Positions 1 to 7,325 of a DNA stretch of 9,317 nt are shown piece by piece. The position numbers and the translations under genes were made by a program. The DNA comes from Gammaproteobacteria bacterium (GTDB taxonomy: Bacteria > Pseudomonadota > Gammaproteobacteria > Burkholderiales > Burkholderiaceae_C), in assembly GCA_030054245.1 (NCBI GenBank), contig JASGCH010000041.1, positions 1 to 9,317 of the forward strand. Reading direction: 5' to 3'. The notes under the pieces were generated by a model, which had not been told where the DNA came from, did not search any database, and saw only the letters and a program-made list of their open reading frames with translations. Positions within the stretch are counted from its first letter, which is position 1. Every line of letters starts with the position of its first letter.

Positions 1-860
1 TGGCCTCTGGCGATCCAATTGCCATGTTGCTCGGAGATCAAGCGAGTTTGCAGGATATTGAAGAGGCGCGCGTGCGCTATGGCTTAGACAAGTCTTGGTT
101 TGTCCAATACGCAATTTGGCTTGCACAATTGGCGAAGGGAGATTTGGGGCAGTCGATTTTTATGCAGGCTCCGGTGGCACAGGTGTTGATCGATCGCATT
201 GAGCCGACTTTGAGCTTAGCCTTGCTAGCGGTGCTGATTGCCGCACTGATTGGTTTGCCTTGTGGCATAGTCGCTGCGGTGTGGCGTGGGCGTTGGGTCG
301 ATCAGGTGTTCAGCACGCTAGCGATGCTCGGTGCGAGTATGCCTAGTTTTTGGATGGGTTTGCTTTTGATTCAAGGCTTTGCGGTGGCTCTTGGTTGGTT
401 CCCAGTGTCAGGTTATGGCAATCCCAATGCGGATCTGGCAGAACGCTTACACCATTTGATCTTGCCTGCGATTGTGCTGGGGGTGCTCAATTCGACGCTC
501 ATCATTCGTTTTACACGCGCTTCGATGTTGGATATTTTGGGGGAAGATTACATCCGCACAGCCCGCTCGAAGGGACTATCCGAACGCGCGGTGATCTTGC
601 GCCACGCACTTGGCAACGCTTGGGTACCTATCATTACGGTATTGGGTTTAACATTGGCTCTAATGATAGGCGGAGCGGTGGTTACCGAAACGGTGTTTAA
701 CCTGCCAGGTCTTGGTAATTTGGTCGTGCGCGCTGTATTGCGGCGTGATTATCCGGTGATCCAAGGGGCTTTACTAGCAATTGGTGCAGTTTATGTTTTC
801 ATCAATTTCGGTATCGATTTGCTCTACCGCTTGGTTGATCCGAGGGTGCGCTATGGCTGA
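1..860 (+). CDS. ABC transporter permease, DppB/OppB family (5'-truncated)
   Basis: Inner-membrane permease subunit of a peptide/opine/nickel-type (family 5) ABC importer, pairing with the DppC-type permease that follows. The frame is open from base 3 to the left edge without a start, and the residues before the first ATG (position 24) already match the family's conserved GDP...LGD segment. The true start therefore lies outside the window and roughly 40-60 residues are missing. The visible part has about five hydrophobic segments. It also has the cytoplasmic EAA coupling loop (EDYIRTARSKG, from about position 543), which contacts the ATPases, and the family-typical ending with LVDPRVRYG. The last 8 bases overlap the next gene. 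Family is secure; the substrate (peptide, or here perhaps N-acyl-D-amino acid or D-peptide) is inferred only from downstream enzymes. Confidence 0.93.
   Translation, partial: ASGDPIAMLLGDQASLQDIEEARVRYGLDKSWFVQYAIWLAQLAKGDLGQSIFMQAPVAQVLIDRIEPTLSLALLAVLIAALIGLPCGIVAAVWRGRWVDQVFSTLAMLGASMPSFWMGLLLIQGFAVALGWFPVSGYGNPNADLAERLHHLILPAIVLGVLNSTLIIRFTRASMLDILGEDYIRTARSKGLSERAVILRHALGNAWVPIITVLGLTLALMIGGAVVTETVFNLPGLGNLVVRAVLRRDYPVIQGALLAIGAVYVFINFGIDLLYRLVDPRVRYG
842..846 (+). promoter_or_regulatory. Ribosome binding site for the DppC-type permease
   Basis: GAGGG lies inside the end of the upstream permease gene, 6 bases before the ATG at 853. It decides between that ATG and upstream in-frame candidates such as the TTG at 781, whose extra N-terminus would not resemble the family. 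Confidence 0.7.
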
Positions 861-1704
861 ATCGACGAGTCTTTTTTGGCTAGCCTGCCAGCGTTTGTTT
901 GCCCGCCGTATCGTGCTAATGGCGACATTTTTTTTATTGGTGCTCGTGTTGCTTTCATGGTTCACCAACTTCTTGTTTTACGACCCAACCGCGATGAAGA
1001 TTTCACTGCGCTTAAAGCCTCCAAGTGGTGCACATTGGGCTGGCACAGATGAATTAGGGCGCGACATTTTGAGCCGAATTTTTTATGGTGCTCGTTACAC
1101 CTTGGGTATTGGTTTTGCCACAGCCATCATCGCCACATTCGCGGGTACCTTGCTCGGTTTGTTGGCTGGCTACTTTAATCAACTAGACGCCGTGCTCATG
1201 CGCGGAGTCGATGCGATGATGGCCTTCCCCGATATTTTGCTCGGCATAGCCTTGGTGGCAATATTGGGACCCAGCCCCGTGAATGTAGTATTGGCACTAT
1301 CTATCGTTTACACGCCGCGTGTGGCGCGCGTGGTACGAGCACAAACCCGCGTGATTCGCGAGCTACCCCATATCGAAGCGGCGCGTGCTAGCGGAATAGG
1401 TGCACTGGGTCTGCTCCTGAGGCACATTTTACCATTGCTTAGTTCGCCAATTCTGGTACAGCTGAGTTTTATTTTTGCTTATGCACTGCTGGCCGAAGCG
1501 GGGCTGTCGTTTTTGGGAGTTGGGGTGGGGTCAGACATACCCACTTGGGGTAGCATGGTGGCGGCGAGCACACAATACATGGATCGCGCGTTGTGGACTT
1601 TGATCTGCCCCGGCTTTGCCATTGTCCTCACTTCTTTATCTTTGCAAATATTAGGCGACGGTGTACGAGACTTACTTGACCCTCGGTTGAAGGGAGTCAC
1701 ATGA
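853..1704 (+). CDS. ABC transporter permease, DppC/OppC family
   Basis: Second inner-membrane permease of the importer, 283 residues, the usual family length. The start at 853 is chosen because it has a GAGGG ribosome site 6 bases upstream, gives a short cytoplasmic N-terminus before the first membrane segment (about residues 20-42), and creates the short overlap typical of these operons. A longer open frame begins at 781 but adds sequence unlike the family. Diagnostic motifs are GTDELGRDILSR (residues 64-75), the EAA loop (LPHIEAARASG, from 171) and AEAGLSFLG (214-222). The end LLDPRLK is also typical. The stop overlaps the next gene's start as ATGA. It should form a heterodimer with the DppB-type subunit; nothing in the sequence sets the substrate. 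Confidence 0.95.
   Translation: MAESTSLFWLACQRLFARRIVLMATFFLLVLVLLSWFTNFLFYDPTAMKISLRLKPPSGAHWAGTDELGRDILSRIFYGARYTLGIGFATAIIATFAGTLLGLLAGYFNQLDAVLMRGVDAMMAFPDILLGIALVAILGPSPVNVVLALSIVYTPRVARVVRAQTRVIRELPHIEAARASGIGALGLLLRHILPLLSSPILVQLSFIFAYALLAEAGLSFLGVGVGSDIPTWGSMVAASTQYMDRALWTLICPGFAIVLTSLSLQILGDGVRDLLDPRLKGVT
1690..1696 (+). promoter_or_regulatory. Strong ribosome binding site for the DppD-type ATPase
   Basis: AAGGGAG, 4 bases before the ATG at 1701, lies within the last codons of the DppC-type permease. It is the clearest Shine-Dalgarno sequence in the operon and supports the 1701 start. Confidence 0.75.
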
Positions 1705-2717
1705 ACCAAGCCAATCCTCGGCTCCATTTACACAATGTTTGCACCAGCTTACAGCAAGGAGGCAAACTTCTGCCCCTTGTGCGCGGTGTCAGCCTTTCTA
1801 TCCACGACGGCGAAACCCTTGCCTTGGTAGGTGAATCTGGCAGTGGCAAATCGCTTACAGCACTCACCATCATGCGCCTGCTGGCGCGCAACGCCAACTG
1901 GCAGGTGAGTGGTGAGATTTTGCTACAAGATGCTAGCCATCAAACTTTGTCGCTTTTACAGTTGCCAGCGGTACAGATGCAAGCATTGCGCGGTCACCAA
2001 TTGGCAATGATCTTTCAAGAGCCGATGACCTGCCTAAACCCTGTAATGCACATCGGCGCGCAAATCGAGGAGAGTGTGCGCTTACATTTGAAACTCCAAG
2101 GTGCAAGCGCTCGCGCTCACGCCCTGCGGATGCTCGAACAGGTGGAAATTCCAGATGCCAAAACGCGTATCAACGACTACCCGCACCAACTCTCAGGTGG
2201 AATGCGTCAGCGCGTGATGATCGCGTTGGCAATGGCCTGTAACCCACGCGTCTTAATCGCTGACGAGCCTACAACGGCCTTAGATGTAACGGTGCAAGCT
2301 CAAATTTTGGCGCTACTCGCCAAGTTACAACAAGCCAACGGTATGGCTTTGCTCTTCATCACGCACAACCTCGGCTTGGTGGCGCACCATGCCGACCGCG
2401 TGGCCGTAATGTACGCTGGACAAATGGTTGAACAAGCCAGTGTGGCGGATTTGTTTGATGCACCCTTACACCCCTATACCCAAGGCTTACTCGGCTGTTT
2501 ACCTGGGCGTGCAAGGGTGCTGGCGCGGCAATTGCAACAGCGCGTTTTACTACAAGATATTCCAGGCCAAGTGCCTGCGATGGACTCATTACCTGCAGGC
2601 TGTGCGTTTGCCGACCGTTGCCCAAAACGCTTTGCCGCATGCAGTCAAGAAGCTCCTTGGCAAACTTCAACCAACCATGCAGTGCGTTGTCACTTACCAC
2701 CGGCTACTCCGTTATGA
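1701..2717 (+). CDS. Peptide-type ABC transporter ATP-binding protein, DppD/OppD family
   Basis: Cytoplasmic ATPase of the importer, 338 residues, normal for DppD/OppD. All catalytic motifs are intact: Walker A GESGSGKS (44-51), Q-loop glutamine 106 in FQEPM, signature LSGGMRQ (164-170), Walker B VLIADEP (184-190, catalytic E189) and switch histidine 222. The C-terminal oligopeptide-transporter extension follows the HPYT segment (257-260). It carries four cysteines, C301, C307, C314 and C330, in the arrangement linked in this family to an iron-sulfur cluster. The ATG overlaps the permease stop (ATGA), and its own stop overlaps the next ATPase start in the same way. It should act with the DppF-type ATPase as an asymmetric pair. 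Confidence 0.96.
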   Translation: MNQANPRLHLHNVCTSLQQGGKLLPLVRGVSLSIHDGETLALVGESGSGKSLTALTIMRLLARNANWQVSGEILLQDASHQTLSLLQLPAVQMQALRGHQLAMIFQEPMTCLNPVMHIGAQIEESVRLHLKLQGASARAHALRMLEQVEIPDAKTRINDYPHQLSGGMRQRVMIALAMACNPRVLIADEPTTALDVTVQAQILALLAKLQQANGMALLFITHNLGLVAHHADRVAVMYAGQMVEQASVADLFDAPLHPYTQGLLGCLPGRARVLARQLQQRVLLQDIPGQVPAMDSLPAGCAFADRCPKRFAACSQEAPWQTSTNHAVRCHLPPATPL

Positions 2718-3664
2718 AACCCCTGCTCCAACTCGACAATCTCAGTGTCGTCTTTGGTCAAGACAAGCACCAAGTTTATGCCGTCAACCAAGTAAGTCTG
2801 CATATCAAGCAGGGCGAGACGCTCGGCTTAGTGGGCGAATCCGGTTCAGGCAAGAGTAGTTTGGGGCGTGCTATTTTGCGACTCATCGACTTGCGCAGTG
2901 GACGCATTGAGTTTAACGGTACCGATCTGGCAGAGTTAAACGCCCGCCAAATGCGCCCCTTACGGCGGCAAATGCAGATGATTTTTCAGGACCCCAGCTT
3001 AAACCCGCGCCAACGAGCGGGACAGATGCTTGCCGAAGTTTTGAATGTTCACGGCCTGCATACAGGCGTAGCACGCGCCAAGCGCATTGCTGAGTTACTC
3101 ATTCGCGTCGGTCTGCGTGCCGACCACGCAAGCCGCTTCCCGCATGAGTTCTCGGGTGGACAAAAACAGCGCTTGGGCATAGCTCGAGCCTTGGCCGTCG
3201 AACCGCGATTCATCGTTGCTGACGAACCATTGTCTGCACTCGATGTCTCGATCCAAGCGCAAATCGTCAATCTTTTAATAGGTTTGAAAAACGATCTGGA
3301 TTTAACCTTACTTTTTATCTCCCACGACCTCGATGTTGTCGAGTACCTATGCGATCGCGTTGCGGTGATGTACCTCGGACGGATCATGGAAATCGCCCCG
3401 ACAGCCACACTATTTACCAATCCAGCTCACCCCTACACACAAGCGCTACTCGCCGCCGCGCCCATTCCTGATCCAAAGCAAATTGCCCCGCAGTCCAAAC
3501 TCTATGGCGAACTACCCAGCCCTTTAAATCTGCCTTCAGGTTGCGTGTTTCGCACTCGTTGCCCTAGGGCACAAGCTTCCTGTGCTCTGCAAGTACCACC
3601 GCTACAAAATGTGTCACACGGCGATCAGCATAGCGTCGCTTGCCTGTTTCCCAATATACCATGA
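2714..3664 (+). CDS. Peptide-type ABC transporter ATP-binding protein, DppF/OppF family
   Basis: Second ATPase of the importer, 316 residues. The start at 2714 is preferred over upstream in-frame codons because it gives MKPLLQLDNLSV, the usual N-terminal strand, and overlaps the preceding stop as ATGA. No Shine-Dalgarno is visible, so translation probably depends on coupling to the DppD-type gene. Motifs are Walker A GESGSGKS (41-48), Q-loop Q92, signature FSGGQKQR (146-153), Walker B FIVADEP (166-172) and switch H204. The C-terminal extension has C277, C283, C290 and C310, a second set of the family's four cysteines. The frame is complete with no sign of decay. The stop again overlaps the next start (ATGA), tying the enzyme genes to the transporter. 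Confidence 0.96.
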   Translation: MKPLLQLDNLSVVFGQDKHQVYAVNQVSLHIKQGETLGLVGESGSGKSSLGRAILRLIDLRSGRIEFNGTDLAELNARQMRPLRRQMQMIFQDPSLNPRQRAGQMLAEVLNVHGLHTGVARAKRIAELLIRVGLRADHASRFPHEFSGGQKQRLGIARALAVEPRFIVADEPLSALDVSIQAQIVNLLIGLKNDLDLTLLFISHDLDVVEYLCDRVAVMYLGRIMEIAPTATLFTNPAHPYTQALLAAAPIPDPKQIAPQSKLYGELPSPLNLPSGCVFRTRCPRAQASCALQVPPLQNVSHGDQHSVACLFPNIP

Positions 3665-4938
3665 AAATCTCTCATTTAGAATTAAATAGTAGCTTCAAGG
3701 GCTACCCAAGCCATTGTCCACCCCTGCCCTTGGCCAAAGTAGGTGACCAAGGCTGGCAAGTGTTGCGTGGCGATTTGCCACTGCCCTTGGCTGTACTCAA
3801 GGAATCTGCGCTCGCGCACAACCTTGCTTGGATGCGCGATTTTTGTGTGCAACACGATGTCTCCATAGCGCCACACGGCAAAACCACCATGTCGCCTGAG
3901 TTATACGCTCGCCAGCTAGCGGCCGGCGCTTGGGGTATTTCATTTGCCACGGTTTTTCAAGCCGCTGTTGGACTACGCCACGGTGTAGAGCGCGTGATCA
4001 TCGCCAACCAAGTTGTGCAGGACATCGATCTTGTCACCTTAGCTACCTTGCTGGCACAAACCCCAAGCGCCCAAGCATGGTTCTTAGTCGATTCACTCGC
4101 CCAAATTGCCCAAATTGAGTGCTGGCAAAGGCAACACCCCAGCATTGTATTCGATGTTTTGGTGGAAGTTGGCATTGCCGGTAAACGCACGGGTGCGCGT
4201 AGCCACGCGCAAGCCATGCAATTGGCCACTGCTGTGGCGCACAGTCCAGCGCTACGGCTGTGCGGCATTGAATGCTACGAAGGTGCCCTAGCCACTTGCC
4301 ATTCGCATGAAGACAGGCAGGCCGTGCAAGCCTTGCTACAAAGCATCGAGCACATCGTTGTCTCTTGTGCTGAGCAAAAATTGTTTGAAAGCCAAGAGAT
4401 CATCGTGAGCGCCGGTGGTTCGTCGGTGTTCGACTTGGTTGCTCAAACCCTGCCAAAACTGGCGCATTTGCCGTTGCGTCGCTTGCTACGATCAGGCTGC
4501 TACCTCGCGCACGACCACATTCATTACCAGCGACACCTGCAATGCGTCGCTGAACGCCTTCAGTTGCACCAAACCCTGCTACCCGCGCTCGAAGTATTAT
4601 GCCTTGTGCAATCCTGCCCAGAGCCAGGTTTGGCTTTGCTGAATATGGGCAAGCGCGATGTTGGCTACGATCTCGATTTACCCATCCCTCTCTGGCGCGC
4701 TGGTTTTGGCAGTAAGGGATGTCACGGCGTCCCAGTACATTGGCAAATCAGTGCCTTAAACGACCAACATGCTTACCTGCGCTTTGACCCCGGTTGCCCT
4801 GAGAACGAGCACCCGCAAGTAGCTGAAATAATCGGTTGCGGCATATCGCACCCCTGCACCACCTTTGACAAATGGCGCTGGATGCCCATCGTAGATGAGC
4901 GCTACCATGTGCTCGAAGCGATCACGCTACATTTTTAA
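3661..4938 (+). CDS. PLP- and zinc-dependent D-amino-acid lyase (D-serine dehydratase / D-threonine aldolase-like)
   Basis: Fold-type III (alanine racemase-like) PLP enzyme of 425 residues, probably converting a free beta-hydroxy D-amino acid such as D-serine to a 2-oxoacid and ammonia in the cytoplasm. The N-terminal barrel has PHGKTTMSP (71-79), where K74 should form the Schiff base with PLP, and SAGGSSVFD (250-258), the likely phosphate-binding loop. The C-terminal domain has GKRDVGYD (330-337) and SHPCTTFDKW (396-405). H397 and C399 match the His-x-Cys zinc ligands known from eukaryotic-type D-serine dehydratase. No signal peptide is seen. The start at 3661 forms an ATGA overlap with the ATPase stop; an in-frame TTG at 3640 is less likely. 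D-threonine aldolase or hydroxyaspartate dehydratase activity is not excluded. Such proteins are often annotated simply as amino acid deaminase. Confidence 0.88.
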   Translation: MKISHLELNSSFKGYPSHCPPLPLAKVGDQGWQVLRGDLPLPLAVLKESALAHNLAWMRDFCVQHDVSIAPHGKTTMSPELYARQLAAGAWGISFATVFQAAVGLRHGVERVIIANQVVQDIDLVTLATLLAQTPSAQAWFLVDSLAQIAQIECWQRQHPSIVFDVLVEVGIAGKRTGARSHAQAMQLATAVAHSPALRLCGIECYEGALATCHSHEDRQAVQALLQSIEHIVVSCAEQKLFESQEIIVSAGGSSVFDLVAQTLPKLAHLPLRRLLRSGCYLAHDHIHYQRHLQCVAERLQLHQTLLPALEVLCLVQSCPEPGLALLNMGKRDVGYDLDLPIPLWRAGFGSKGCHGVPVHWQISALNDQHAYLRFDPGCPENEHPQVAEIIGCGISHPCTTFDKWRWMPIVDERYHVLEAITLHF

Positions 4939-4941
4939 GCT

Positions 4942-5871
4942 ATGTCAACCGAATACGACAACCTACCCCTACTTGCCCGCATGAAAGCCACGCAAGACAG
5001 TCTGCCGCGTGCTCAGCAACAAGTGCTCGCTCTGATGCTTTCCGACCCGCAAACTGCTGTCAACCTCAGTATCAACCAATTGGCTACATGCGCCAAAGTC
5101 TCGATGCCGACCATTATGCGCACGGCGCGTAGCTTTGGCTTCGCTGGTGTACGCCAATTCAAACTCGCTCTAGCACAAGATTTGGCACGCCAAACGCCGG
5201 TTCACCGTAGCGTCGATCTGCAAGACACGAGTGCCACGGTGGTGCAAAAAATCATGCAAGGCGTTTTAGCTTCGATCCAAATGCTAGAGGCACAGTTTGA
5301 TGTCGCCACACTCGAACGCGCGGCAGATATGCTGGCCAAAGCGGTGCGTATCGACTGCTATTCGGTAGGTGCAACTTCGGGTTTCCTTGCCAACGATATG
5401 CAAGGCCGTTTGTTTCGCTTAGGATTAGTTGCCCATGCCTTTCATGACGCCCATTTGCAGCTCACTTCGGCTGCTTCACAAAGCGAAAGCGGAGTAGTGC
5501 TCGTATTCTCACACATCGGGCGCATGCCTTCGATGCTTGAAGCCGTGGCATTTGCAAAATCCAGAGGCACTCAAATCATTGCCGTCACCCAGCCCGGTAC
5601 CCCGTTGGCACTGCAAGCTGATATCGTGCTAGCGGCCAATGTACCACCTGATGCCATTATGCGTGTAGGTACGGAAGCGTATATTGCACACCTTTTAATC
5701 ATCGAAATTTTAACGGTTTTGGTGTTACAACGCTTGGGTGCGCAAGCTGTGAAGCATCTCTCCAACTTCCGCCAAGTTTTGCAAGAACATGGGCAAGACA
5801 CCGAAACGCATCCTTCACTCCACTGGAATTGGTCACAAGTCGAACGGCAACATGAAGGTGAATGTTCATGA
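4942..5871 (+). CDS. MurR/RpiR-family transcriptional regulator (HTH + SIS domain)
   Basis: DNA-binding regulator of 309 residues, a full-length family member. Residues about 10-80 form the RpiR-type helix-turn-helix domain; the HTH itself is around LSINQLATCAKVSMPTIMR (42-60). Residues about 137-265 form a SIS domain, starting with SVGATSGFLANDM and continuing through VLVFSHIGRMPSML (185-198). In most relatives the latter loop reads close to S-x-S-G-x-T and binds a sugar phosphate. Here the second serine is I192 and the threonine position is M195, so the ligand may differ. The ATG lies 3 bases after the preceding stop with no visible Shine-Dalgarno, implying coupled translation. Position between two D-amino-acid enzymes suggests local control of this operon; the operator should be left of the window. 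Activator versus repressor cannot be told. Confidence 0.92.
   Translation: MSTEYDNLPLLARMKATQDSLPRAQQQVLALMLSDPQTAVNLSINQLATCAKVSMPTIMRTARSFGFAGVRQFKLALAQDLARQTPVHRSVDLQDTSATVVQKIMQGVLASIQMLEAQFDVATLERAADMLAKAVRIDCYSVGATSGFLANDMQGRLFRLGLVAHAFHDAHLQLTSAASQSESGVVLVFSHIGRMPSMLEAVAFAKSRGTQIIAVTQPGTPLALQADIVLAANVPPDAIMRVGTEAYIAHLLIIEILTVLVLQRLGAQAVKHLSNFRQVLQEHGQDTETHPSLHWNWSQVERQHEGECS
5855..5861 (+). promoter_or_regulatory. Ribosome binding site for the D-aminoacylase
   Basis: AAGGTGA lies at the end of the regulator gene. It is 6 bases before the ATG at 5868 but directly abuts the in-frame ATG at 5862, so spacing favours 5868 as the start. Confidence 0.65.
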
Positions 5872-7295
5872 GTGCTTGGCTCTTGTACAATGCGCAGATT
5901 ATCGACGGCAACAAACGCGTCGCCTTCCAAGGTGATGTATGCGTAGAGCATGGCCGCATCACAGCTGTCGGCTACGACTTGCCGGTACAAAATGCGCAAA
6001 TCATCGATTGCACGGGACTGGTACTCTGCCCTGGCTTTATCGATACCCACACGCACGACGACGCACAAGTTCTGCGCGACCCAGGTATGGTAGCCAAACT
6101 CTCACAAGGTATCACGACGGTGATCACAGGCAACTGTGGTCTATCTTTAGTACCCCTCGTCACCCCAATCCCACCATCCCCCTTAGACTTGCTCCATAGC
6201 GAGGCGTTTGCTTATGCCAGCGTCAATGACTATCGCGCGGCGATAGAACGGGCACGCCCCAGCGTGAATGTTGCTATGCTCATCGGTCACAGTAGCTTGC
6301 GCATCAAAGCCATGACCGATTTAGAGCGCCCGGCCAACGCACAAGAAACGGAGTCCATGTGCTACGATTTGGAACAAGCCATGCAACAAGGGGCGATGGG
6401 TCTATCATCGGGGTTGTTTTATGCCACGGCAAAGTCTGCTGATGTGCAAGAAATGCAAGCCTTGGTACGCGTTGTGGGGCGTTACGGTGGCATTTATGCC
6501 ACGCATTTGAGGAGCGAGATGGACAGCATTATCGACGCCATGCACGAAGCCGCCAGTACTGCCCAAGCAGGTTGTGCTACCTGGATATTGTCGCACCACA
6601 AATGTGCAGGGCCTGCCAATTGGGGGCGCAGTGTAGAGACCTTGGCTTTGCTGGAAATTTTAGAACAAAAACAAGAAATTGCGCTGGACGCCTACCCCTA
6701 TACAGCCGGATCCACGCTACTGCGCGAAGATTTGGTAGATGGCCAGATTGACATCTTGATTACCCGTAGCCAACCCCACCCAGAATGCACTGGGCGCATG
6801 TTAAAAGACATTGCTAAAGAGTGGCAGATGAGTGAACAAGAGGCTTGCTGCAAACTGAGCCCTGGTGGTGCGTGTTATTTCCAAATGCGTGAAGACGATG
6901 TGCAACGCATCCTCTGTCACCCTCTCACGATGATAGGCTCTGACGGTCTCCCGCACGATGAAAAACCCCATCCCCGCCTATGGGGCACCTTCCCCCGAGT
7001 ACTAGGTCACTACTGTCGAGATTTAGAGCTTATGAGCTTACCTGAAGCCATCCACAAAATGACTGGTCTCCCTGCTCAGCGCTTGCGCCTCAAAAATCGA
7101 GGTCAAGTCGCCCCTGGTTATTACGCTGATTTGGTGTTATTTGATCCTCAAAAAATCCAAGACAAAGCCACCTACGCCACCCCCACCACCCCCTGCGAAG
7201 GCATTCATCGCGTCATGGTGCGCGGCGACTGGGCGTGGATAAACGGACAAGCTACAGGGCAGGGGAAGGGAGAGTTTTTGGCTTTTGCCGGCTGA
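5868..7295 (+). CDS. N-acyl-D-amino-acid deacylase (D-aminoacylase, amidohydrolase superfamily)
   Basis: Cytoplasmic zinc hydrolase of 475 residues that removes the acyl group from N-acyl-D-amino acids, giving a free D-amino acid and a carboxylate. The N-terminal small beta domain leads into PGFIDTHTHDD (55-65). Candidate metal and catalytic residues are H61, H63, C90 (in GNCG), H213 (ATHLRSEMD), H243 (LSHHKC) and D359 (IGSDGLPHD). Their order and spacing match the well-studied Alcaligenes D-aminoacylase (H67, H69, C96, H220, H250, D366). The family motif PHPRLWGTFPRVLG follows at 367-380, and the C-terminus returns to the beta domain with APGYYADLVLFDP. Start 5868 gives an ATGA overlap with the regulator stop and good ribosome-site spacing; ATG 5862 would add two residues. 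Preference among acyl-D-Glu, acyl-D-Asp and neutral substrates cannot be read. It is the last gene of the operon. Confidence 0.94.
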   Translation: MSAWLLYNAQIIDGNKRVAFQGDVCVEHGRITAVGYDLPVQNAQIIDCTGLVLCPGFIDTHTHDDAQVLRDPGMVAKLSQGITTVITGNCGLSLVPLVTPIPPSPLDLLHSEAFAYASVNDYRAAIERARPSVNVAMLIGHSSLRIKAMTDLERPANAQETESMCYDLEQAMQQGAMGLSSGLFYATAKSADVQEMQALVRVVGRYGGIYATHLRSEMDSIIDAMHEAASTAQAGCATWILSHHKCAGPANWGRSVETLALLEILEQKQEIALDAYPYTAGSTLLREDLVDGQIDILITRSQPHPECTGRMLKDIAKEWQMSEQEACCKLSPGGACYFQMREDDVQRILCHPLTMIGSDGLPHDEKPHPRLWGTFPRVLGHYCRDLELMSLPEAIHKMTGLPAQRLRLKNRGQVAPGYYADLVLFDPQKIQDKATYATPTTPCEGIHRVMVRGDWAWINGQATGQGKGEFLAFAG

Positions 7296-7325
7296 GTTTG
7301 GGATAAATTGATGATAGACTCAAGT

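Noticed and set aside
781..852. Longer N-terminus for the DppC-type permease starting at TTG 781
   Set aside because: The added residues are unlike the family, there is no ribosome site, and ATG 853 has a well-spaced GAGGG.
2618..2713. Longer N-terminus for the DppF-type ATPase
   Set aside because: It would read out of frame through the end of the DppD-type gene, giving low-complexity residues unrelated to the family. The ATGA at 2714 fits the operon pattern.
2359..2859. Open frames of 113 and 143 residues overlapping the two ATPases
   Set aside because: They are out-of-frame shadows; the ATPases carry every catalytic motif in the main frames.
5571..6068. A 165-residue leftward open frame across the regulator-deacylase junction
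   Set aside because: It is antisense to two well-supported genes, has no recognisable domain, and is a shadow frame.
6966..6985. Six-base inverted repeat (CCCCAT ... ATGGGG) that could be a hairpin
   Set aside because: It lies inside the deacylase's conserved PHPRLWG region, is not followed by a T-run, and is explained by coding constraint.
7293..7322. Possible terminator between the convergent deacylase and methyltransferase genes (TGAGT ... ACTCA)
   Set aside because: The stem is only five bases with a 20-base AT-rich loop and no T-tract on either side, so it is too weak to call.
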